From Bradyrhizobium sp. 195 (GTDB lineage: Bacteria > Pseudomonadota > Alphaproteobacteria > Rhizobiales > Xanthobacteraceae): a DNA stretch of 64,000 bases. The stretch covers positions 2,046,001-2,110,000 of the forward strand of contig NZ_CP082161.1 of assembly GCF_023101665.1 (NCBI RefSeq), in the 5' to 3' direction. Shown here in pieces: positions 56,293 through 64,000 of this stretch. The translations under genes and the position numbers were made by a program. Numbering within the stretch: the first letter of the stretch is position 1; every line of letters starts with the position of its first letter. The notes beneath the pieces are model-generated. The model was given only the letters and a program-made list of their open reading frames with translations, was not told the DNA's origin and searched no databases.

Positions 56293-57198
56293 ATGTCAAG
56301 CCTGCTCACGAACTCGTCTGCCATGACCGCGCTCCAGACCCTGCGGTCTGTCAGCTCGCAACTCTCCACCACGCAGAGCCGGATCTCCACCGGCCAGCGC
56401 GTGGCCACGGCCGCGGACAACGCCGCCTACTGGTCGATCGCGACCTCGATGCGCGCCGACAATGCCGCGCTCTCTGCCGTCTCCGACTCGCTCGGTCTGT
56501 CGGCCGCGACCGTCGACACCGAGTACACCGCTCTGAACAAGGTGCTCGGCGACAGCAACTCCGGTCTGACCAAGCTCCAGTCGCTGCTGGTCGAAGCCAA
56601 GACCGCCGGTATCGATCGCAGCAAGATCCAGTCGGAAATCACGCAGATCCAGCAGGACATGAAGAACGTCGCCAGCGCGGCGACCTTCAACGGCGTCAAC
56701 TGGCTGAGCACCAACGCCTCCACGCCGACGACCGTCAATCTGGTGTCGTCGTTCTCGCGCGTCGGCTCCACGCCGACCACCAGCTCGATCACGGTGACCG
56801 TCGCCAACTACTCGCTGTACACCTCGACCACGAGCGGCATCCTGGACACGGTGAGCGGCAGCGCGTCGGTCGACAGCCTCAACATCGGCGCGTTGACCGA
56901 CTCGGCCGCTGACCAGACCATTCTCGATGGTTACATCGCGAAGGTCACCGCAGCGATCGGCACGGTGTCTTCGGGCGCCGCCAACCTCGGCGCCATCAAG
57001 AACCGTATCTCGAACAACTCGGAGTTCGTGAAGTCGCTGATGGACTCGGTGGATCGCGGTATCGGCCAGCTCGTCGACGCCGACATGAACCAGGAGTCCA
57101 CCCGTCTGGCGGCTCTCCAGGTCCAGCAGCAGCTCGGTGTTCAGGCGCTCTCGATCGCCAACAACAACAGCCAGAGCATCCTGTCGCTGTTCCGCTAA
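56293..57198 (+). CDS. lafA1: Lateral-type flagellin 1
   Basis: Filament subunit, 301 residues, about 31 kDa, far shorter than the large polar flagellins described in Bradyrhizobium. N-terminal D0/D1 helices (SSAMTALQTLRSVSSQLSTT, QSRISTGQRVATAADNAAYW) and C-terminal helix (MNQESTRLAALQVQQQLGVQ, ALSIANNNSQSILSLFR) are intact; the surface domain is Ser/Thr/Val-rich. Codon use suggests high expression. AAAGGGA lies 9 bases before ATG and can be masked by the upstream TGTCCC. It has its own terminator. Confidence 0.93.
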   Translation: MSSLLTNSSAMTALQTLRSVSSQLSTTQSRISTGQRVATAADNAAYWSIATSMRADNAALSAVSDSLGLSAATVDTEYTALNKVLGDSNSGLTKLQSLLVEAKTAGIDRSKIQSEITQIQQDMKNVASAATFNGVNWLSTNASTPTTVNLVSSFSRVGSTPTTSSITVTVANYSLYTSTTSGILDTVSGSASVDSLNIGALTDSAADQTILDGYIAKVTAAIGTVSSGAANLGAIKNRISNNSEFVKSLMDSVDRGIGQLVDADMNQESTRLAALQVQQQLGVQALSIANNNSQSILSLFR

Positions 57199-57217
57199 GG
57201 CCAGGACGATCCTAGGG

Positions 57218-57254
57218 AGGGCCGCGCTTCGTCAGAAGCGCGGCCCTTTTGTTT
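57218..57254 (+). terminator. Terminator after flagellin 1
   Basis: A 12-bp perfect stem GGGCCGCGCTTC/GAAGCGCGGCCC with a GTCA loop, followed by TTTTGTTT. It separates the two flagellin transcripts. Confidence 0.93.
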
Positions 57255-57386
57255 GGCGCGATGCCGCCGCCATGATTGCGGCTGCTTGTTGCAAAGGGAT
57301 CACGGCGCCACAAGCCTCGCACAAGCTTCTCCGGCTAGTCTGGCCGTTACGACGGATTGGGTTCACGCGCATTTCCGCAGCCCAAA

Positions 57387-57459
57387 GGCATGATGCCGCC
57401 CTGTCGTACCGGTGCAAGCCCGGTATGTCCCCAAAATCCAATCTGCTTTCAAAGGGACA
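57387..57459 (+). promoter_or_regulatory. Structured 5' leader of flagellin gene 2
   Basis: GGCATGATGCC (57387-57397), TACCGG/CCGGTA (57407-57412 with 57420-57425), TGTCCC (57426-57431) and GGGACA (57454-57459) appear in the same order as before gene 1. The spacer before GGGACA differs (22 versus 27 bases), while the pairing words are identical. Start codon at 57466, 9 bases from GGG in both. Confidence 0.6.
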
Positions 57460-57465
57460 TCAAAG

Positions 57466-58377
57466 ATGGCTTCCAGCCTGCTTACCAACTCCGCTGCAAT
57501 GACTGCGCTCCAGACCCTCCGGAATGTCAGCGCCAGCCTGCAGACGACCGAAAACCGCATCTCGACCGGCCAGCGCGTCTCGACCGCTTCGGACAACTCG
57601 GCCTATTGGTCGATCGCGACCTCGATGCGCGCCGACAACGCCGCGCTCTCCGCCGTCTCCGACTCGCTCGGTCTGTCGGCCGCGACCGTCGACACCGAAT
57701 ACACCGCCCTGAACAAGGTCATCGGCGACCAGAACTCCGGCCTGACCAAGCTCCAGGCGCTGCTGGTCGAAGCCAAGACCGCCGGCATCGACCGCACCAA
57801 GATCCAGGCTGAAATCACCCAGATCCAGCAGGACATGAAGAACGTGGCCAACGCAGCGACGTTCAACGGCGTGAACTGGCTGAGCACCAACGCCTCGACC
57901 CCGGCGACGGTCAACCTGGTGTCGTCGTTCTCGCGCGTCGGCGGCACGCCCACGATCAACACCATCACGGTGACGGTTGCCAACTATTCGCTCTACACCT
58001 CGGCCACGGCCGGCATCCTCGACACGGTGAGCGGCAGCGCCTCGGTCGACACCATCAACATCGGTGCGCTGACCGACTCGGCCGCCCACCAGACCATGAT
58101 CGACGGCTACATCGCGCAGGTTACCACCGCGATCAACACGGTCAGCCAGTCCGCTGCCAACCTCGGCGCCATCAAGAACCGCATCTCGAACAACACGGAA
58201 TTCGTGAAGTCGCTGATGGACTCGGTGGATCGCGGTATCGGCCAGCTCGTCGACGCCGACATGAACGCGGAATCGACCCGGCTCCAGGCGCTGCAGACCC
58301 AGCAGCAGCTCGGCGTTCAGGCGCTCTCGATCGCCAACCAGAACAGCCAGAGCATCCTGTCGCTGTTCCGCGGCTAA
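57466..58377 (+). CDS. lafA2: Lateral-type flagellin 2
   Basis: Filament subunit, 303 residues, highly similar to flagellin 1 over the whole length; differences gather in the first 60 residues and in the surface domain. Termini are intact (LLTNSAAMTALQTLRNVSAS; MNAESTRLQALQTQQQLGVQ). ATG 57466 gives MASSLLTNS, matching the MSSLLTNS start of gene 1; an upstream ATG at 57412 lies inside the conserved leader and is rejected. A 10-bp hairpin without T-run follows at 58397-58420. Confidence 0.93.
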   Translation: MASSLLTNSAAMTALQTLRNVSASLQTTENRISTGQRVSTASDNSAYWSIATSMRADNAALSAVSDSLGLSAATVDTEYTALNKVIGDQNSGLTKLQALLVEAKTAGIDRTKIQAEITQIQQDMKNVANAATFNGVNWLSTNASTPATVNLVSSFSRVGGTPTINTITVTVANYSLYTSATAGILDTVSGSASVDTINIGALTDSAAHQTMIDGYIAQVTTAINTVSQSAANLGAIKNRISNNTEFVKSLMDSVDRGIGQLVDADMNAESTRLQALQTQQQLGVQALSIANQNSQSILSLFRG

Positions 58378-58396
58378 GCGACGGCTTCGAAAACGA

Positions 58397-58420
58397 CCGT
58401 GCTCCCTTGAGGGAGCACGG
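58397..58420 (+). terminator. Hairpin after flagellin 2 (possible terminator)
   Basis: CCGTGCTCCC/GGGAGCACGG with a TTGA loop, followed by TCCCCGCC rather than T. It may stabilise the mRNA 3' end instead of ending it. The rest of the 58378-58684 gap shows nothing clear except the fliF ribosome site. Confidence 0.5.
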
Positions 58421-58684
58421 TCCCCGCCGTGACCGGCGGACGTGACGGCACGAGGCGTGCCCGCAATCGCAATCCCGACGCCAGGCTTCATACGACACGC
58501 CGCAACCGAGAGCGCTGTCCTGCGCCCGGTCGTCCGCGCGTTGACGTCAAGCCGATCGCGTCGCCCCCGCTTCTTGTAAAATTGCAACGCCGTGCCTGCG
58601 AACTGACACAATCCTGTCCTCGCGCAACCTTCAGACAAGGTTGGCAGCGGAGTGTCCTCACCGTTCGCATTGGTACGAGGTCAT

Positions 58685-60310
58685 ATGCTCAGTCGTGCGC
58701 AGGTACAGCAACTGCTCAACAATCTGCTGGAGCTTGGGCCGCGACGCCTGATGGCCTTGGGATTGATCGGCTTTGCCGTTCTCGTCACCGTCGTCGGCGG
58801 CGCGTACTATTTGAGCCGCCCCGAACTCGAGACGCTCTATACCGGTCTCACCCGCGAAGACGTGACGCGCATGGGCGCGGCGCTGCGCGAGCAGAACATC
58901 ACCTTCGACGTCAATACGGCCGGAGACGCGCTCTCGGTGCGCCCGAGCCAGACCATGCAGGCGCGGATGCTGCTCGCCGAGAAGGGGCTGCCGACCAGTG
59001 CCAATTCCGGCTACGAGCTGTTCGACAAGATCGGCTCGCTCGGCCTGACCTCCTTCATGCAGGAGGTCACCAAGCTCCGGGCGCTGGAAGGCGAGATCGC
59101 GCGCACGGTACAATTGATGAAGGGCGTCAAGGCGGCGCGGGTGCATATCGTGATGCCCGTGCGCGGCTCGTTCCGGGCGACGCAGCAGCCGCCTTCGGCC
59201 TCGGTCGTGCTGCGCACCGACGGCGCAATCGAGGCGCGCACGGCGCAGTCGATCCGTCATCTCGTCGCCGCCGCCATTCCCGGCATGAACCGCGACAAGG
59301 TCACGGTGCTGGACGCCGACGGCTCGATGCTGCTCGCCGAAGAGGACGAGGCCAGCGCCGCCCCGACCAAGATGGCGAGCCTTCAGAAAACGGTCGGGGG
59401 CATGGTGCAGGAGAACATCCGCAAGGCGCTGACCCCGTATCTGGGCCTCGACAATTTCGAGGTCAGCGTCGCGCCGCAGCTCTCCACCGACAAACGTCAG
59501 ATCAACGAAACCGTCTACGATCCGGAGGGCCGCGCCGAACGTTCGGTGCGGAACGTGCGTGAGAAGGAATCCTCGCAGAACGCCGACCGTTCGACGCCGA
59601 CGACGGTGCAGCAGAATCTTCCCGATCAGCAGGTGAACGCCGGCGGCGGCAAGAACTCCAACGAGGACAAGACCCGCCGCGAGGACGTCACCAATTTCGA
59701 GGTCTCGTCCAAGACCACGACGACGGTGAGCGACGGCTATTTGGTGAAGAAGCTTTTCATCGCCGTCCTGGTCAATCGCGCGCGGCTGGTCGCCGATCTC
59801 GGTGACAAGAGCAACCAGGCCATCGTCGACAGCAAGCTCGCCGAGATCAGCCAGCTCGCGGCGACGGCCGGCGGATTGGACAAGCAGCGCGGCGACCAGA
59901 TCCAGGTGACGGCCGTCGACTTCATCGAGGGCTCGCGCGAGCTGGCGCCGGTGCCCCCGATCAGTTTCGTCGAGATGATCAACAAGCAGCTCGGCAGCGT
60001 CATCAACGCGGTGACGATCCTGGCCGTTGCTTCGATGCTGGTCTGGTTCGGATTGCGGCCGGCGGTGAACGGCATTCTGACCCATCGCGCGGAGCAGGAG
60101 CAGGTCGAGGCCGCCGAGGCCGCGGAGCTTGAGGCTGCTACGGCCCTCGCATTGGCCGAGAGTCAGGACCCCGAGCTCAATCTCGTCGAAGACCTCGAAG
60201 GCAAGATGCAGCGAACGCCGCAGAAGCGGCTGGAGCAGATCGTCCGGCTCGATCAGACGCAGGCGGCGGCGATCCTTAAAGACTGGATGCGACGCGAGGA
60301 GGCGGCATGA
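58685..60310 (+). CDS. fliF: Flagellar MS-ring protein FliF (lateral set)
   Basis: MS-ring protein, 541 residues. N-terminal membrane helix (LMALGLIGFAVLVTVVGGAY, about 22-42), ring motifs (LETLYTGLTREDVTRMGAAL, ALEGEIARTVQLMKGVKAAR, VHIVMPVR), a linker with QQNLPDQQVNAGGG, second membrane helix about 450-470 and a C-terminal FliG-binding tail (AAAILKDWMRREE). ATG 58685 follows GAGG; a start at 58652 is less likely. Overlaps the next gene by 4 bases. Second FliF in the window. Confidence 0.94.
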   Translation: MLSRAQVQQLLNNLLELGPRRLMALGLIGFAVLVTVVGGAYYLSRPELETLYTGLTREDVTRMGAALREQNITFDVNTAGDALSVRPSQTMQARMLLAEKGLPTSANSGYELFDKIGSLGLTSFMQEVTKLRALEGEIARTVQLMKGVKAARVHIVMPVRGSFRATQQPPSASVVLRTDGAIEARTAQSIRHLVAAAIPGMNRDKVTVLDADGSMLLAEEDEASAAPTKMASLQKTVGGMVQENIRKALTPYLGLDNFEVSVAPQLSTDKRQINETVYDPEGRAERSVRNVREKESSQNADRSTPTTVQQNLPDQQVNAGGGKNSNEDKTRREDVTNFEVSSKTTTTVSDGYLVKKLFIAVLVNRARLVADLGDKSNQAIVDSKLAEISQLAATAGGLDKQRGDQIQVTAVDFIEGSRELAPVPPISFVEMINKQLGSVINAVTILAVASMLVWFGLRPAVNGILTHRAEQEQVEAAEAAELEAATALALAESQDPELNLVEDLEGKMQRTPQKRLEQIVRLDQTQAAAILKDWMRREEAA

Positions 60311-60999
60311 ACGCGGCAATCGGAAAGCTCCTGACGCAGTTCGACGCGAACGGCCGGGCCAAGGCACCACCGCCTCCTCCGCCCAGGATCCAGGACGTGC
60401 TGACCAGGCCGAAGGAGATCGTGCGCGAGCCTCAACCGCAGCTTCAGGCTCACCCGCAGCCTCTGCCTCAGTCGCCGCCTCCGGCGCCGAAGGCGGAAGC
60501 CCCGGCGGCCAATCTCCTGGATGATGCCTACCGGCGCGGCCATGCGGCCGGCGTCGCGGAGGGCGATGCCAGGCTTGCCGAGGAGCGCGTCCGCAGCGCG
60601 ATCCGGCTCGGCGAGGAGCGCGCCAAATGGTCCGACCAGCAGGCGGTCGCAATCGTCGGCGGCTTTGAGGCGGCTTGCCGCGAGATCGAGACCAACATCG
60701 CAAGCTCCGTTGCGCGGATATTGCTGCCGTTCCTCGCCGACGCGGTCCGCGACAAGGCGATCGGATCGCTGGTCGAGCAGATCGCGGCGCTGACCGGCAA
60801 CTCGTCGGTGCCGGCGTTCAAGGTCACCGGCCCAAGCGAGCTGCTCGACCTCGTGAAGACACAGCTCGAGGCGTCCAGGCGAGTCGGCATCGAATACGAG
60901 GCTGCCGAGGCGCTGGAGGTCCGCGTCGTGGCCGATCAGACCGTGATCGAGACGCAAATCTCGGCCTGGAGCGAACGCCTGAAGGAAGCGCGCCGGTAA
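60307..60999 (+). CDS. fliH: FliH-like flagellar export protein (lateral set)
   Basis: A 230-residue protein. Residues 20-70 are Pro/Gln-rich (PPPPPPRIQDVL, PQPLPQSPPPAP). The rest is Glu/Arg/Ala-helical (YRRGHAAGVAEGDARLAEER) and a FliH-type C-terminus (VADQTVIETQISAWSERLKE). Position between fliF and motB fits a lateral FliH partner of the FliI at 41877. Sequence similarity to the polar FliH is low, so the assignment rests on architecture and context. Confidence 0.7.
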   Translation: MNAAIGKLLTQFDANGRAKAPPPPPPRIQDVLTRPKEIVREPQPQLQAHPQPLPQSPPPAPKAEAPAANLLDDAYRRGHAAGVAEGDARLAEERVRSAIRLGEERAKWSDQQAVAIVGGFEAACREIETNIASSVARILLPFLADAVRDKAIGSLVEQIAALTGNSSVPAFKVTGPSELLDLVKTQLEASRRVGIEYEAAEALEVRVVADQTVIETQISAWSERLKEARR

Positions 61000-61005
61000 T
61001 CCGCC

Positions 61006-62316
61006 ATGGAAGAGGTCAAACATGAGCTCGTGATCGTCCGCCGGCGCAGCGCCTTCGCTGAGGAGGCGCATCACGGTGGTGTCTGGAAGATCGCCTACGC
61101 GGACTTCATGACTGCGATGATGGCGTTCTTCCTGGTCATGTGGCTGCTCAACGCGCTCAACCAGGATCAGAAGCAGGTGGTTGCGAGCTATTTCAACCCG
61201 ATCCAGCTCGCGGAAAATGCCCCCGCGCCGAAGGGCCTGAAGAATCTCTCCAAGAAGGAGCCGACGTCGTTCGAAGGCCAGGATGGCAAGCGCCAGCCGG
61301 CCGGCTCGAACGAAGAACGTCGCGGTGACTCGCCGACGATCGAGAAGCCGGCCTCCTTTGAAGAAAAGGTACTGTTCCGTGATCCCTATGCGACTCTCGC
61401 CGAGATCGCGAACAGCGCGAACCAATCCTCGGGACAGCGGCGCGCCGGCGCGCTGACGTCCGCCGAAGAGGATGGCCTCAAGGGTGGCGACGCCTACCGC
61501 GATCCCTTTGACCCCGGTTATTGGAAGCTGGCGCCGCAAGCGTCCAAGGACGCGGATGGCAGGATCGAGAGCGAGTCCAAGCCGAATGCGGCGCGCGACG
61601 CCGTGCCCGCGACAAATCCGGCCGAGCCGCAGGCACGTCGTGCCAAGACCGACGATGCCGGCGGAAGCGTTGGGCCGAACGCGGATGCGTCGTCCGCAAA
61701 CCTGTCGCCCCTGCTGCCGCCGGGGCCCGCGGCAGCGCAATCGCCCCGCGAGGGCAGTGCCCAAACCACCGTTCAACCCAACGCCACCGCACAGGCGCGT
61801 CAGAGCGATACGGCGAAGGAGAGCGAACCGCGCGATGCGGCCCAGACACAGCAGCCGACCGTCAAGCAGCTTCAGTCCGCGATCGCGGATGCGCTGTCGG
61901 ACATCAAGGCGGGCGCCGGGCCGGCGGCCGAGGTGCGTCAGGTCGAGGAGGGCCTCCTGATCAGCCTGACCGACGATGCGAGCTTCGGCATGTTCGCGGT
62001 CGGCTCGGCCGAGCCGCGGCCCGAACTCATCCGCGTCATCGACAAGATCGGGCCGCTGCTGACGAAACGCCAGGGCATGATCATCGTCCGCGGCCATACC
62101 GACAATCGGCCGTATCGTTCGGAGACTTACGACAATTGGCGGCTGTCGACCGCTCGTGCCCAGATGGCCTATTACATGCTGGTTCGCTCCGGCGTCGACG
62201 CGCTGCGGATCGAGCATGTCGAAGGTTACGCCGACCGGCGGCCGAAGCTTCCGAATGATCCCGCTGCCGCGCAGAACCGCCGGATCGAGATCCTGATCCG
62301 CGAGAAGCGCCCTTGA
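61006..62316 (+). CDS. motB: Flagellar motor stator protein MotB (lateral set)
   Basis: Stator subunit that anchors to peptidoglycan, 436 residues, longer than enteric MotB because of a long linker. The single membrane helix starts WKIAYADFMTAMMAFFLVMW, with the proton-binding Asp33. The linker (about 70-290) is charged and Ala/Pro-rich. The OmpA-like domain (about 310-430) has IIVRGHTDNRPYRSETYDNW and NRRIEILI. It overlaps motC by 4 bases; rhizobial MotB works with MotC. Confidence 0.93.
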   Translation: MEEVKHELVIVRRRSAFAEEAHHGGVWKIAYADFMTAMMAFFLVMWLLNALNQDQKQVVASYFNPIQLAENAPAPKGLKNLSKKEPTSFEGQDGKRQPAGSNEERRGDSPTIEKPASFEEKVLFRDPYATLAEIANSANQSSGQRRAGALTSAEEDGLKGGDAYRDPFDPGYWKLAPQASKDADGRIESESKPNAARDAVPATNPAEPQARRAKTDDAGGSVGPNADASSANLSPLLPPGPAAAQSPREGSAQTTVQPNATAQARQSDTAKESEPRDAAQTQQPTVKQLQSAIADALSDIKAGAGPAAEVRQVEEGLLISLTDDASFGMFAVGSAEPRPELIRVIDKIGPLLTKRQGMIIVRGHTDNRPYRSETYDNWRLSTARAQMAYYMLVRSGVDALRIEHVEGYADRRPKLPNDPAAAQNRRIEILIREKRP

Positions 62317-63485
62317 TCAGGCCGCTGCTCTGCATCGCCCTGCTGCTCCTGCCGTTCACGGCCGCGAACGTGCTTGCCCAGCCCGCGCGCCAGCCGGGCG
62401 AGCCTTATGAGCTCGTCCGCGCGCTGCAGGCGGTGCAGGACGGCATCGCCAACGGCGACACCGCCGCGCACGGCAGCCACGTCGCGCTGATCCGGCAGAT
62501 CGGAGAAAAGTTTCTCGCCGCCGATCCCACCGTGTGGAGCAATCTGCAGAACAGTCAGGCCGTGGTCATCTATCTGCTCAGCGGCGGCGCCCCGCAACTC
62601 GTCCGCAAGCTGCCGCGCGACAAGATGAACGTGGACGAGCGGCTGTTCAACGGTGCGCTCGCCTATGTCGAGGGTCGTCAAGAGGAGGCGAGGGAGCAGC
62701 TCAAGGACGTCAAGCCGCGGACGCTTTCCTCGGGCCTCGGCGGACAGGTCGCGCTGGTCCAGGGCGCGTTGTTCGCGCGTGCCGAGGCATCGTTCGCGAT
62801 CGAGCGCCTGGACGATGCGCGCCTGCTGCTGCCCGGCACGCTGGTGGAGGAGGCGGCGCTGCGGCGTGAGATCCTGCTGGTCGGGCAGGCGGAGGATTTC
62901 GACAAGTTCGAGTTCCTGACGCTGGCCTATATCCGCCATTACCGCAACTCGATTTATGCCGGCGATTTCTGGCAGCGCTTCTCCACGGGGCTGACGCAAT
63001 CGAGCCTGGCGCTCGACGGGCGCCGCTTTGCGCGAATCGCTGCCCTGCTTGAGCAGATCGATCGCGCGAGCCGCCTCAAGCTCTATCTCGTGATCGCGCG
63101 CGCGGCGATGCTGCGCGGACAGCTGGCCGTGACGCGGCTTGCCGGCGAGCGGGCACTGACGCTCAGCGCCGACGCCTCCGCGGATCGCGAGCGGGCGCAT
63201 TTCTTTCGCGGCGCCTCGCGCGCGCTCACCGACGAATATGACGGTGGTCTCGCCGAGCTGAAGGCGCTCGACCGGTCGAAGCTGCCCGAGCGCGACGTCC
63301 CGCTGCTGAATGCCACGGTGCAGCTCGCGCTCGACATCCGCAAGCCGCTCCCGGGCGGCTCTACCGCCGCCAAGCCTCCGGCAACGCCGGCGCGTCTCGA
63401 TCTGGCGTCATCGACCGTGACGCTGGCGCGCGCGCAGAAGCAGCTCGGCGAACTCGAACTCCTCACCAGGGACCGCCGTCCATGA
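62313..63485 (+). CDS. motC: Periplasmic motility protein MotC (lateral set)
   Basis: A 390-residue exported protein of the rhizobial MotC family, which binds the periplasmic part of MotB. Signal peptide about 1-23 (LLCIALLLLPFTAANVLA). Family text: PYELVRALQAVQDGIANGDT, IYLLSGGAPQLVRKL, AEDFDKFEFLTLAYIRHYRN. ATG start not used: the first codon is TTG or the like at 62313 within the motB stop overlap; the frame fits no better start. Followed by fliK/motD with an ATGA overlap. Confidence 0.88.
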   Translation: MIRPLLCIALLLLPFTAANVLAQPARQPGEPYELVRALQAVQDGIANGDTAAHGSHVALIRQIGEKFLAADPTVWSNLQNSQAVVIYLLSGGAPQLVRKLPRDKMNVDERLFNGALAYVEGRQEEAREQLKDVKPRTLSSGLGGQVALVQGALFARAEASFAIERLDDARLLLPGTLVEEAALRREILLVGQAEDFDKFEFLTLAYIRHYRNSIYAGDFWQRFSTGLTQSSLALDGRRFARIAALLEQIDRASRLKLYLVIARAAMLRGQLAVTRLAGERALTLSADASADRERAHFFRGASRALTDEYDGGLAELKALDRSKLPERDVPLLNATVQLALDIRKPLPGGSTAAKPPATPARLDLASSTVTLARAQKQLGELELLTRDRRP

Positions 63486-64000
63486 CCAAGCTCACTGGAA
63501 CCTCCGGACAGCTTTTCTCGGGTCTCGCCGAGAGTCTCAACATGCGCGGGACGTCGCGTTCGGCAAAGAACGCCGGAGCGAAATCGCAGGGAAGCTCCTC
63601 GTTCAACGATCTGCTCCACACCGTCTCGAACCTCGCCAGGCAGGCCCTGAACGATGACGGCAGCGAGACGACCGCGAAGCTCGGAACGCTGCATACGCGT
63701 CCGGCTCATTCGACCGAGAAGGAGAGGACGAAGGACGCGGCGGTGCAGGAACACATCGTGGCATCCGAGCGAGCAAAGGCCACGGAGGAGCCTTCCGACA
63801 AGAAGACCGACAGATCGTCGGACAAGCTACGTCCGGTCGATCATGCCGCAGACGTCCAGGACCAGTCAGTCGTGGCCGTCGTGATCGGGCAGGAGATCGC
63901 TGCCGCGCCTGCCGCGAAGCCGCAAACGCAATCCGCGGGTAAGGACGCGACCGCGCGCGACGAGCGGTCCTCCACAACGAAGCGCGAGGTTCAGGGCGCG
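63482..64000 (+). CDS. fliK: FliK/MotD-type hook-length protein (lateral set), 3' end beyond the window
   Basis: Starts at ATG 63482 inside the motC stop and stays open to the right edge (173 codons seen). The visible part is the hydrophilic, low-complexity N-terminus (Ser, Lys, Asp, Ala; for example KATEEPSDKKTDRSSDK), with SFNDLLHTVSNLARQAL near residue 40. In Sinorhizobium the gene after motC is motD, now known to be fliK. The C-terminal Flg_hook domain should follow outside the window. Confidence 0.75.
   Translation, partial: MTKLTGTSGQLFSGLAESLNMRGTSRSAKNAGAKSQGSSSFNDLLHTVSNLARQALNDDGSETTAKLGTLHTRPAHSTEKERTKDAAVQEHIVASERAKATEEPSDKKTDRSSDKLRPVDHAADVQDQSVVAVVIGQEIAAAPAAKPQTQSAGKDATARDERSSTTKREVQGA

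Noticed and set aside
58397..58420. Hairpin after flagellin 2 as a definite terminator
   Set aside because: The stem is strong but no T-run follows, so it is listed only as a possible terminator.
60253..62217. 654-residue minus-strand frame
   Set aside because: Shadow of fliH and motB; no family features.

Overview
The window looks like chromosomal DNA of a Bradyrhizobium-type alphaproteobacterium. The evidence is high GC, Rhizobiales protein families (SciP, FlbD, MotC/MotE, DUF2934, a Bradyrhizobium-style porin), several families of short dispersed palindromes, and above all parts of two different flagellar systems. The genus is an inference from this gene content; no marker gene settles it.

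Layout. 0-1.4 kb: end of an alkanesulfonate/taurine-type ABC transporter ATPase and a flavin reductase. 1.5-3.0 kb: a small membrane protein and an M20 peptidase. 3.2-11.6 kb (minus strand): a Caulobacter-like polar flagellar block, fliF-fliG-fliH-fliN-flbD, with the cell-cycle regulator sciP and fliK-flgD beside it. 11.9-14.5 kb: mnmA, a PmtA-like methyltransferase and a small secreted protein. 14.7-17.7 kb: tRNA-Met, a decayed copy of it 1.4 kb away, small DUF2934 and Cys-rich proteins, and a LysR regulator. 17.7-19.3 kb: an HxlR regulator and an NmrA-like oxidoreductase. 19.4-20.4 and 39.4-40.5 kb: two copies of a ~1 kb non-coding composite repeat in direct orientation.

20.6-30.6 kb is a metabolic island. 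A Tat-exported peptide-type binding protein diverges from a MetQ-like binding protein. The latter is followed by a luciferase-like monooxygenase, a CMD-domain protein, an AhpD-type protein and a complete branched-chain-amino-acid-type ABC transporter with fused LivHM. Uptake and oxidative breakdown of one unknown (possibly sulfur-containing) substrate is the simplest reading. 30.6-41.1 kb: a HerA-like ATPase, a winged-helix/YkgJ fusion, a ketopantoate-reductase-like protein, a probable pseudo-hydrolase, MarR regulators, an orphan terminator that may mark a small RNA, and a porin.

41.9-64.0 kb is a lateral-type flagellar cluster resembling that of Sinorhizobium. fliI-flgF-DUF1217 run leftward. 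motA-fliM-(small membrane protein)-fliN-fliG-flhB-flgBC-fliE-flgG-flgA-flgI-motE-flgH-fliL-fliP, two short flagellins, then fliF-fliH-motB-motC-fliK/motD run rightward and off the edge. Both flagellin genes carry the same structured 5' leader, in which a TGTCCC element can pair with the Shine-Dalgarno region. This fits FlbT-type post-transcriptional control and is the most interesting regulatory signal found.
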